A DNA stretch of 23,879 bases from Saccoglossus kowalevskii (taxonomy: Eukaryota > Hemichordata > Enteropneusta > Harrimaniidae): positions 152,651 to 176,529 of the forward strand of contig NW_003143303.1 of NCBI RefSeq assembly GCF_000003605.2, read 5' to 3'. Each line of letters begins with the position of its first letter. Positions within the stretch are counted from its first letter, which is position 1. Both the position numbers and the translations under genes were made by a program. The notes below the pieces were generated by a model. That model was not told the DNA's origin, ran no database searches, and was given only the letters and a program-made list of their open reading frames with translations. Below, in pieces: positions 9,603-18,988 of the stretch.

Positions 9603-9794
9603 TACATACAGAGTACAACACAGTATGTCTGGTATATACCACAAGACTTGGCACAGAAGCACAGCATATACTATGTAAAAAACTCGCAGCACTGTTGAGA
9701 AGATTAATCATTTTACAAATCAGCAGAGTCTTGATAAATGCATGATGTACGATATATACAAATCTGCATTGGATAAAAAGATGTGTTATCTTAC

Positions 9795-9883
9795 CTAAGG
9801 CAGTTTTCTGATATGACATGTAATCCATAAGCTGTGCTTAATGCCAGACATTCTGGTACCCCTGTTATACAAATATTACATGG
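9795..9883 (-). CDS. BTBD8: BTBD8-like exon: BACK-like helices
   Basis: This 89-nt exon lies between a tgtttctttcag acceptor and a CTTAG|GTAAGA donor. It starts on a codon boundary and ends two bases into a codon. It encodes PCNICITGVPECLALSTAYG, then LHVISENCL. The P....I..V.ECL..(A/S)...G......DC(M/L) pattern matches the segment after the BTB domain of BTBD8, where a BACK-like helical bundle begins. It joins the preceding exon without gap or overlap. Confidence 0.88.
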
Positions 9884-10789
9884 CTGAAAGAAACAATATG
9901 GTAATCAAATTACTTAGTAGTAATATCTCAGTGCAACTCTCTGTGCACATAGGTGAGTTTATCAAACGTGTTTGACTGGCCTAGTATCCCATAAAATGAA
10001 TATTTTCACTGTGCTTTGGTATTTACACCAAAAGAGCTCATACTGGTTTTAAAGACATAATACAAGCAATAAATGTTTTCGATTGACAGAAGAAGAAAAA
10101 ACTAAACCAATTATTATACTTATAATACAATTATTATATCATACTTTAACAAGTATAGGCCTAACAAAATACAGTTCGTTTTTTTTGTATTGAGTTTTAA
10201 AATGTTCAAGATACATATTGTGCATGTACTGTATGTATGAATAAACAAAAGGGTGATCATGATGATTGATTGATTTAATTCATCATTTCTAATTCTCCCA
10301 ACCTCAATCGGCAATGCATAGAATTGACTTCCCCAATGTACCAGTTGCTGATGTGTAATGTGGTATAGAGGCGAGCAATATAATAGGGGGGGGGGGGCTT
10401 GATTATCGTCCACAACAGCTTAAAGTGGAAATTGGTAAATAAAGTGAGACAAGAGTTTTTTTAATATTACTCTCACAAATATGGTGAGAATATTGGTGGT
10501 AGTCAAAATTCCAACCATTAAGAATCTAAATTCTCACAAATTCGCTGGCAAGAATTTTAAACGCTCACCATTTTTTCAACAAATTTTCATCAGTGAATTG
10601 CTAAGAATTCAAATTCTTGCAAATAAAACTGAGAATTTTAAATCTCGACCACAAATTGATGAGAATTTTCATCGTTATAATAAAAATTATATCAAGTTTC
10701 ATCAAACAGCGAGACACAGTGTCAGTTTCTAAATTTAGTCTAACTTGAACTTTTTATCAATAGTGACTAACGGGCATATAAAGACATAC
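9884..10789 (-). other. BTBD8: Intron with G tract and palindrome cluster
   Basis: A 906-nt intron. It holds a run of 12 G at 10386-10397 and the cluster of short palindromes at 10469-10676. An 83-codon plus-strand frame over that cluster is an accident of the repeats. Confidence 0.65.
10469..10676. repeat. Cluster of short imperfect palindromes
   Basis: Successive palindromic modules: tctcac/gtgaga around 10479, agaat/attct around 10525, aagaat/attctt around 10612, gagatt-type around 10639, and gatga/tcatc around 10668. They share the core GAGAATTTTAAATTCTC in varying states of decay. Confidence 0.55.
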
Positions 10790-10886
10790 CTTGTGAAAAA
10801 AGTGGCATTTATCCCTTCTAAGAATAAATGCAGCATTATCTTTTAATCCGTCCAAACCATACATATCTGACATCTGAACTAATTCA
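10790..10886 (-). CDS. BTBD8: BTBD8-like exon: end of BTB-2, start of BACK-like region
   Basis: This 97-nt exon has a ttatattttatag acceptor and a CACAAG|GTATGT donor, and ends on a codon boundary. It encodes ELVQMSDMYGLDGLKDNA, then AFILRRDKCHFFHK. The signature ..MADMYGLEGLKEVA.(Y/F)ILRRD.C.FF is characteristic of vertebrate BTBD8 and is the strongest single piece of evidence for the gene's identity. The 5.5-kb intron upstream is the largest complete intron in the window. Confidence 0.94.
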
Positions 10887-13800
10887 CTATAAAATATAAC
10901 AAATAAGTCATTACTGAGTCAATTCATCTACTGTATACACACACTAGTCTACATTCTAAACACTGCTTTACCAAGCACTACAAAAATCCATTCAGACAGT
11001 GGGGATGCACAGCTGATTCAATGAAATATTGTAATTCTAAGTAGGATGTATAAGGTCAGATATGCAGATATTCTGAACTTGTATCAAAATAAAGAGTGTC
11101 AAGGGAAGCTGACTGTGGTACAATATTGTATTGTATTTGAGTATATATTCTGCCAGGACCATCAAACACACAGAATTGGGGGTTTCGAAACCCAGCATTT
11201 CAGACGACGGTGGGTTTGGGATGGAGGTGGGATGCAAACTGTCTACCAATGGGTTGTTTCTCTGATCAGTTCACATTAAAATTTGTCAACTAGCTTTTAT
11301 CATTTTATATTAGGTATGAAGATGATCATAAAGTTTTTTCTCTTTTCATGTTATATGTTAACAATCAGCTTTCATCCCTGCCTTCTTAATAAAAGAAATC
11401 ATTTTCAGGAGTAGATGGTAAAGCTGGTGTTTGTAAAAAAACAACAAAATAATTATATTTAATACTATAATCACAAATTTGAAATTGCAGCAAAAAAAAA
11501 AATGATAATTGTCAATAAAGCATGATGAATCGCACAGTATTCAGTTAAAATTTTAACGCACAATATTTTTCAATATTTACTGTTTATGAATTAAGCCCAT
11601 TACAAGTAAAAAAGATTATAGCTGCATGTGAACCAAAGCCCACATTAGAGTAAAAAGTTTTTTTGTTCGAACTATTAATGAGAATTTAATATACATGATA
11701 CCAGTATGCATTTCATGATCAATTACAGCATGTATCACTTTAGACCATGTGACTATAAAGGAGAAACTAGAAGAGTTTTATCAGAAAAATACACATAGCA
11801 ACACTTCAAAGAAATATTGTCTTCGCACTTGTTGATTTGCAATCTGTGAGGGAAGAAGAAGCAACTTGTATCCTACTATATTAACCTAATATTCCAGCTT
11901 GTTTAAGCACAGTCCCTCAATAACGGGGACAACATACATTGGACATGTATTTAAATTGCAGAGTGTAGAACATTTTTTAATAACAGACAACAGATCAAAA
12001 GAACATAAATTTTCCACTGAGAAGGCACCACACACATGTCCTAAAGCAATAACAGAAGTTAGACTCTGTAAACATTGCAAAGATGTTGAAAAAAATCTTT
12101 CCCAGTAGCTAAACTATAAATTCTATGAACAGCAAGCAAAGAAATATTATTTTTAATACTACTAAAGAGTGGTGCTTGTTGTACACTTTTGTACCATGTA
12201 CCGGTATGCACGAGATACGATTTTGAATGTTTAGCATATTAAAGAGTACAAACAGTGATGTTATCATGATTTAAAGTGACAATAGCTTAGATTTTGTACA
12301 TTTTTTTGTTTAAATACAACCACATAAAAATAACCAAATCTTAACAGAATTTTGGGCACAACTGCATAGGCAGAGTGACCCTAAACAAAATTAATGTCAC
12401 GTGAAATGTGATATGAAAACTTAGGGTCTAGTAGTTACCATTTCATCATGTCATGGGGTGGGGCATTACAAATGTGATTCATGATGCACAAATGATACGT
12501 ATCATCAGTGAGAGGCTGTCAGAGAGAGGCTAGCCCCTCTAGATGGTGACACATTTGACATTTCACCCAGGGCCCTTGATAAGTTGTTATCTTGCACCGT
12601 AACCCAGAGGTTTGCATGACAAAACTGGTGACTTCTGGAGACCTAGATGCGAACATTTTTTTTCACTTTTAAGTGATTTATTGTAACAACATTGGTATAT
12701 AGCGTTTTGGCGATGGCCGTTACAAATTGACACTATAAATGACACAGGAAATATTTTATTAAAAATAAAAATTTCTAAGAAAAAAGATTGATAATTACAG
12801 CTATTGTCACTTTCACTAGGTAAATTTATGGGATGATTTGAACACATCAGTGAACGTTTCATAGAGTCAAAGTCGGTATTTAGTCCATATCAAATTCAGA
12901 TCAAAACTTGCATTCATGCTCGCCACTTGGATTGTGAGAAAATCAATGTTTATGAACACAAATCTTGCACACCACTCGACAAAATTTCAAAATTTGGAAA
13001 AAAAAAGAAAAGTGCATGTGTACCTAAATGTCACTAAATAATATATTGGCATCAGGAACTATATTTAAAAGTCAAGTGTCAAGTGACTATCTCTCTTGGT
13101 CTTGTAGTTTGTTGCCAGAAACCACACCAAGACATTATATTTTGGATGTAAATGTACTTTTTTTTAATACAAGAAAGTTTTATTTACTGTCTTGGGTACA
13201 TTAAATTGATTTGCTACACATTTTCTTTACAGAATTCATAAAGATATTGACAAATGAGAAATAATTCCAGACAAGTTTGAAACAAAATGATCAACAACAA
13301 ATACCATATTTGCTTTGACAGAGGTTTGTCTATTATAATTGTATTTTAATATTCCAGTACACAATAAATGGCATCACATTCTATTGGAGATGTGCTTCTA
13401 ATAGAGCTAATACTGTATACACTTTAAGTCATCCATGTTTTATTAATTAAACCAACAATAAGAACAGGTCTAAATATTGGATTTATATATGGGGGTATTT
13501 AAACAGCATCAATAGCTTCCACATTAACTTCATTTGAATGTCACCTATATTTATATAAAGACAATAAATTGGTATCATCAAAATGAAAAGAGAATAAAGT
13601 AGTGTCCTAGCATAGAAGTCATCTAATCTCAGCACATTGTTGTTTGTAATGTTCTGGTTTCTGAGTGCAATGCATGTTAACTGTTCAAAAGTAGAAAAAT
13701 CAAGGATTTGCAGGCAATACACATGCATATACCCCGGTAAGTAAGATTCTGTTTCTGTATTCATCTCAGATAATAACAGAACATTACAAACTGTTGAGTT

Positions 13801-14871
13801 GAGATAGGAAATTAAAGGAAAACCCATTATTGTCTTGCAAATTTACTGCATGGACACCATATGAAATCCTACAGCATACATATTACATTTGTTACCAGAT
13901 GAAATTTTTACCAGAGAAAGTTGAAAATTTTGCCTCACTGAACTGTATTGATTGGTCAGAGTAACTGCTAATACAGTTAGCTAAGCATATATTTGTTTTG
14001 TTTTGCAAATAATGCTTAAGCTGTCAGTTTCATCAGAGATCAATTTTTTTGAAAACTTAAAAGAAGTAATCAGTGATCCAAAAAAGTTATATTCCATAAA
14101 GGTATGTTAATAACCATATTTGAAGTTGCCTTCACAGATGTGGTTCAGATTTTTTTTTTTTTTTTATTATTTTCAAGAAGGTGTAAACCATTTGTTAATT
14201 TTCAGCAGATCATTCAATATTTATAAAGCTTGTCAAAATAGAGTGCTAAAACATTTAGACCAGACGCAATTTATTGTTTTATTTAAAAAAACCTTTGTCC
14301 GTGCAGTGTGCAAAATTTTCAAACATGTGAAGTGAAGATGGAGTTAACCAACCAAGCAAACATAAGACGAGTTCTTGCTACAGGAAACTAGTAAGGCACA
14401 AAGACAGGAAACTTTGATGACTGGAAGAAAGTTGTGAAAGCAAACTACCCACTGTGGCTAATTGTGAAAGACGTTTGATGGGATAGTTGGCATTAATCAG
14501 CGGTACAAATGTTTACAAACCTGAAAACTGGTAGAGACCAGCTAGAAGTAACATTAGGTATCCTGGAAATAAAGTATCATCATGCATTCATTACAAGTTT
14601 GAAAACAATCAAATAGCACCGTAAGAATTGTTAATGACGAAAACACTGACAACATGGACAGAAATTATTCAACAATTATATATCTTCCCTTTGATTCATT
14701 ATAGGAGATGCCATAATAATGATATTGAGGTATTTACACAGTTTTTCAGTTATTACAAAAATAAAATTGTTTTCCGGACATGATGGATGGATTTTTTTTC
14801 TGAATACCATCTCTTCTATTTTATTGCACGCAAGGCAATAAAAATAATACATACACATTTATATAGCTGCA

Positions 14872-15070
14872 TACTGTAAATGCATTAATTATTCACTGGG
14901 TTTTAATTTCGTTATTTTCACTGATACCGTAACTAAAATCCGCTAAATTAAATCTACATCAACATGTAAAATAAATAAAACTTGTTGTTTCCTTGACAAA
15001 TTATTGAAATTAAAACAGTGAATATGCTCAGAATTATTAAATGTCGGTGAAAATAAATGGTTTTAAAGTA
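14872..15070. mobile_element. MITE, family copy 2 (most complete)
   Basis: Starts tactgtaaatgcattaa and ends in the inverse form (aatggttttaaagta, reverse complement tactttaaaaccatt), giving imperfect terminal inverted repeats of about 16 bp. The interior has ttcactggg, ttcgttattttcactg and gtgaatatgctca (15018-15030). About 199 bp with no open frame, as expected for a MITE. Confidence 0.7.
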
Positions 15071-15747
15071 TATGCAATGAACTGCTCATACACGCTATAG
15101 ATTATTTGTCATTGGACCATATGAACTAATTTATAAACCATTCATAACTCCCTAGAGAACATAAGCCTGAACACACACATTGTAATCACTACTTCTTCAG
15201 ATACACATTTACTATGTGAAGGAGTAAAGTGCATTGCTCAAGAACATAATAATGTGGAACTGGAAAATTTCACATTGAACACTTTGATTGTGAAATAAGA
15301 GTCAATGTACCATGATGCCTAGTATATGGTGGTGACAGTACAATCATTTCACATAAATATAATAAGATACTCCTGTTAGGAAACAATTTTTCAAATCATG
15401 TTTTCTATATGTGATTTATTAATGTATAGATTTTTGTTATTGAATTTTTTTTAAATATATATTTTTGACAACAAGGCCAAAAAAACCAAAGTTTACTTCT
15501 TGTCATCGTGCATGAAAACCTGGAGAAAAAAAAATGTTATACCCATGTAAAATGTGGAGTGCCTGTCTATAATGGCAGGCAGTGTCTGGCAAAAAGCCTG
15601 TCTTGAATCTAGTTTTATTTTTTATGGTCAAAATAATTAAATACATGTTGAACATTTATTCAAAATGGACTGATAATTAGTAAGAATGCTGTCACCACGG
15701 AAACAATCTTGCTAATTTGATTTGTTTTTTGTGCTTGAGCCATTAAT

Positions 15748-15768
15748 TATCCTATCCTATCCTATCCT
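15748..15768 (+). repeat. (CCTAT)n pentanucleotide microsatellite
   Basis: About four consecutive copies of the pentamer atcct/cctat. Typical intronic simple repeat. Confidence 0.85.
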
Positions 15769-16446
15769 GGAAACAAGCACTTGATATTTTAGCTAAGATT
15801 CTGTTAATTCATTCACTGAGTTAAATTCACTATAATAGCATATAGCTATTTCAACGTATTTTACAGTACAGTCTTGAGTACATACTTTGCAGTCTTCTTT
15901 ATAGTTATAGCACCATCAGTCTGTTTCTGTGCTTGCATAATTTGTTTACTGGTTTCCCTGATTCTCTGCGCTCTCATGAGCTATTGAACATTAACGTGGC
16001 AGACAAAATTGGACTGTTTTTACACCAGAGTGCTCAAGTTTCTGAGGTAAAGGTAAGTGTAGAACTAAAAACTTGTCTATCGTTTATATTATTTTGATTG
16101 AATCTCAAACACAGGACTAGATTTCAAACTGAAATTCAATTTGAAAAATCACATGATAACAAAGGTATATGTAATATACAATAACTATTCATATTGGACG
16201 TGAGAGTTCTGTCATCATCCAAATTGTAAAATTTGGACTTACTGCCTCCGAACAAAAAACACTAAGTAGGATACAAGAGTGTTTTTAAGATGGATTCTGC
16301 ATCGGAACAATTCGATGGGACAATTCGATGGGACAATCAAGTTGTGTGACAGTTCTTCTGTTGGTGGGCCGTAAAAGAATGAATGTATACAATGTACTTA
16401 ATTAGGTGTTACCATCTTTGATTATAGAATAATTATTGAGACTTAC

Positions 16447-16527
16447 CCTATATTTGCATCATTTGGATGTTCCATAACACCACCATAAACATAGTACAAG
16501 GCAGCCAGTGCTGTTGAACAACTTACA
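16447..16527 (-). CDS. BTBD8: BTBD8-like exon: BTB-2 C-terminal half
   Basis: This 81-nt exon follows an accattag acceptor and ends at a TAGG|GTAAGT donor; both junctions are two bases into a codon. It encodes VSCSTALAALYYVYGGV, then MEHPNDANIG. The L..L..YVYGG stretch is the standard BTB helix-strand segment (usually ll.fiYtg) and NxxNIG leads into the next helix. The join restores Asp upstream and Gly downstream, so reading through three consecutive exons gives an uninterrupted BTB domain of normal length. Confidence 0.92.
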
Positions 16528-17204
16528 CTAATGGTAAAAACAAAAGAGGATACAAATATAATAAGATATGTACCGGTAATACAATGACTATACTACTGCG
16601 GTGTTAGAATAGACAGAGTGCTGTCAGAAGAGAGTTAAGCCATTGAATATTCACTGGTTTATAAATCTGCGTAAAATAACAATAAAACTAATGGTTCCAA
16701 ACACAGTGAATATGCTCAAAACATCAAAATAGTGAAATTAAATGGTTTTACAGTAAACAAGGAATGAGACAGGACAAAATATTTACAATTCAATGTAGAG
16801 GGCGCTATATAACAATGGATAAGACTACAACAAATGGCTGTGAAATACAACAACCTATTGCAGACATGGCACATAGATTTGAGGCCCACAACTTTTTTTG
16901 AATAATAATTACTAGTAACAATGTTAAAAAATAAATCAATATTGAGTGCAAAAGTATAGAAAACTGTTGAAAATGGCCAATACTGTGGCTAAAAAATATG
17001 GGTGTTTAATGCTAAATGAGCATGACAATTATTGATTCATAATGGTGTACATGGCTTGAATTATCTCAAATGCCATAATTTGTATAAAACATGTAAATTT
17101 TCCTATTGGTTAAATGTCTTGTTGAACATATTTTTTGAAAAGTTATGCAGGTTAATTTTGTGAAAGATGACAAAAGTTGGCATTCAAAACATTTGAATAC
17201 TTAC
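16528..17204 (-). other. BTBD8: Intron with a MITE copy
   Basis: A 677-nt intron holding the MITE at 16634-16755 and a TAGAGGGCGC motif at 16796-16805. Nothing else was identified. Confidence 0.7.
16634..16755. mobile_element. MITE, family copy 3 (internally shortened)
   Basis: Begins agttaagccattgaatattc and ends aatggttttacagta, whose reverse complement TACTGTAAAACCATT is the best-preserved family end. It shares gtgaatatgctca (16706-16718) and atagtgaaattaaat with copy 1. Confidence 0.7.
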
Positions 17205-17294
17205 TCATGAAGGTAAATTTCTTCAGCGGTGCTTTCAGCCCAGCCACCACACAGCATGGCAGTAAAATAAACTGATCTACAGCATAGAACAAAC
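17205..17294 (-). CDS. BTBD8: BTBD8-like exon: BTB-2 core
   Basis: This 90-nt exon lies between a tttcaatctatag acceptor and a TGA|GTAAGT donor. Both boundaries are two bases into a codon, matching its neighbours. It encodes FVLCCRSVYFTAMLCGG, then LAESTAEEIYLH, the central BTB segment (pattern AHR..L..RS.YF.AML....ES....I.L). A second acceptor 20 nt further in would also be in phase but would drop the FVLCC stretch that every BTB domain has after AHR, so the outer acceptor was chosen. In BTB folds this part contributes to the dimer or oligomer interface. Confidence 0.92.
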
Positions 17295-18472
17295 CTATAG
17301 ATTGAAATATACATCACTTAAATCACTGACTAGACATGTTATTTTTAATTGTTTTATCACTGTAAGCAAAAAAAAAACAACCCAACCAGTACTATTGTAA
17401 TATAGTTTTGCAAACAAAATAGCTATAATGTTAATTCAAATGTGACAGTTTGTAATGGTAAACTGATATCAGTATTGCTACTTTATTGGCAAAACACTGA
17501 TAGATATTGTAATACTGATGGTTGGGTTATTTTCGTTCATATTAACAGGTCAACAAATAAAATGTTTCCTATTTCAGTCTCTGATCTGTGAGTATTTTTG
17601 GTACCTGCAACACAGTACCCCCCCCCCCCCCCCCTATAGGTAAGTTCATATTCACATTACTGATGGCTGGAAAAATGAAGAAAATTTAAAGGCACAATTT
17701 GAATGACAATGTTGGAATAAAAAAAAAAAAGTGGATCTGAATATTTTTATTTCCTTTTTTTTTTTTTTCATTGACACTGTTTTCTCCACATCATAACTTT
17801 TAATATAATATTCTGCACCCTGCAGTACCAGTAAATATTCCCACATCAAAGTACAGGACAAAGCCATGCTGAACAATGAAGCTATTCATACAAGAATCGT
17901 AGTGGAAATGCGTTTTAGTAACCATGTACATGTATATGATTTAAACTGGATGAACATTGCATGCCCTAGCTGCGGGCTAAACAAATTCAACAAACTATTT
18001 CTGTGCCCTCACCAGAACCTATATTTTCAGTTAGTCTCATGGTAAATTACAAATGTATGTTTCAGGTTCTGGTGAATAAGGTGAATTCACAAGTGAGCAT
18101 TTAGTAAATAAAGCCCAAAATGACTTTTAATCTTTTCATCACCAGTTCACTTTTTTAATCACAAATCACAAAATAGTTCTGTTTATTGTCTGCACTTGCC
18201 TTCAGAAGATTTGGAAGAAAATAACTAAATTTTTTGAGCAAAACCTGAAAATTTACTCAAATTTTGTCTCTTGGCTCCAAAATTGGAGTTTCCTTCCAGA
18301 AAAATCTGATGATAAAAAGGCTAAAGCAGCTGCCATTATGGCGTCTAATGTTTATTGAGTTGCAATTATTAGTATACGCATTTGATAAGCAAACATTAGA
18401 CATTACATAAACACAACTTATCAGACGTTTGACCCAAATAACATGCAATGGAATGCAAACAGACATTATTAC
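17295..18472 (-). other. BTBD8: Intron with C tract and short inverted repeat
   Basis: A 1,178-nt intron. It contains a 17-C run at 17618-17634, A and T runs at about 17719-17770, and an 11-bp perfect inverted repeat (caccagaacct at 18010-18020 with aggttctggtg at 18064-18074). A 69-codon minus-strand frame at 18257-18466 is hydrophobic and unsupported. Confidence 0.65.
17618..17634 (+). repeat. Poly-C tract (17)
   Basis: Uninterrupted run of 17 C inside an intron. Its length may be uncertain in the assembly. Confidence 0.9.
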
Positions 18473-18988
18473 CTGTGTGCTTTAATCAGCCTACCCTGTA
18501 CTCTTAGACCTATATCAGTGGCTTTCTGCTTCACAAACATTCTTAGTAAATCCCTGGCAAGATCACACGTTGCTTCTGGCATATTAGCCTCTAGGTACTC
18601 TGCTGGTACAATGATCTCTGTGGCAACCTTGCCATTCACAAATCTCTCTTCTGTCTCTTGAAATCCAACCTCCATTGAAGCAACTTTTTCCCCACTTTCA
18701 AGCTGTACATCTGAGTTCACATCCACAGCCATGGCAACTGCTTCCCCAAATGCCCCCGATTCATTACCGTTGCAGTCCTCTGTGGTTGCCATAGCAACTT
18801 CATCATCTGGCACAGCATCCATTTCCTGGGAAATCATTTGTACATCTGCATCTCTGCCATTAGTAAGTAGCGTTACATCCATATCTTCCGTGTCTGCAGC
18901 AACGTGGGTGTTTGCAAGCTGTTGTTTCTTGATCCACTCCTTTATTGTGTCCCTCCATGTGATTATTTCATTTAGAGTATATATATCT
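18473..18988 (-). CDS. BTBD8: BTBD8-like exon: end of BTB-1 region, acidic linker, start of BTB-2
   Basis: This 516-nt internal exon begins after a tgtcttttgtag acceptor and ends at a CACAG|GTAATA donor. It opens with one base completing a codon and ends two bases into a codon. It encodes about 172 residues. The first 25 or so (RDIYTLNEIITW...) are helical and correspond to the end of the first BTB region. A roughly 110-residue linker rich in Asp, Glu, Ala and Val follows, probably disordered. The last 32 residues (DLARDLLRMFVK, then DIGLRVQGRLIKAHR) start the second BTB domain; AHR is the usual BTB motif. The open frame continues upstream into the intron, but the acceptor marks the true start. 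The linker is poorly conserved; the identification rests on the last 32 residues and the join to the next exon. Confidence 0.82.

Larger units (their letters stand above)
7786..9794 (-). other. BTBD8: Intron with a Helentron-like relic
   Basis: A 2,009-nt intron. A patch at about 8896-8990 (ttaattttcgcttgg, cagtgaaaataaaatcc) resembles a MITE fragment, and the element at 9196-9590 lies near its 5' end. Short open frames in it have no splice context or recognisable motifs. Confidence 0.65.
10887..16446 (-). other. BTBD8: Largest intron (5.6 kb) of the BTBD8-like gene
   Basis: AT-rich intron splitting the BTB domain. It contains a MITE at 14872-15070, a (CCTAT)n tract at 15748-15768, and a 13-bp tandem duplication (acaattcgatggg twice) at about 16308-16334. 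Plus-strand open frames at 11899-12108 and 15893-16052 have partly exon-like borders but no recognisable product. I saw no RNA gene. Confidence 0.65.
2025..18988 (-). other. BTBD8: BTBD8-like gene, 3' eleven exons (gene span in window)
   Basis: Eleven minus-strand exons flanked by GT-AG sites read as one protein in the order 18473-18988, 17205-17294, 16447-16527, 10790-10886, 9795-9883, about 7678-7785, 6984-7166, 6436-6573, 4775-4904, 4036-4103, 2116-3708. The product has a BTB domain, a BACK-like helical region and a long basic disordered tail. It resembles vertebrate BTBD8 along its length (AHR..L..RS.YF.AML, MYGL.GLK, ILRRD.C.FF, LP.VKW). In mammals BTBD8/APache is an AP-2-associated protein of clathrin-mediated endocytosis and synaptic vesicle recycling; that role is family knowledge, not visible here. 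About 1,030 codons are present. The first BTB domain, start codon and promoter were not found. All joins keep frame except the one after the 7.7-kb exon. Confidence 0.85.

Noticed and set aside
11899-12108. 69-codon plus-strand frame ending TAG with Cys/His residues (LCKHCKD)
   Set aside because: Starts only at TTG, has one loose CxxC and no recognisable zinc-finger spacing; may be a transposon remnant but cannot be supported.
12517-12545. Small hairpin and direct repeat (agagaggct twice, agaggctagcccctct)
   Set aside because: Short and common for this composition; no link to any feature.
17273-17276. Alternative acceptor 20 nt inside the exon at 17205-17294 (tgctgtag)
   Set aside because: It would remove the FVLCC segment that BTB domains need after AHR; the outer acceptor gives the normal domain length.
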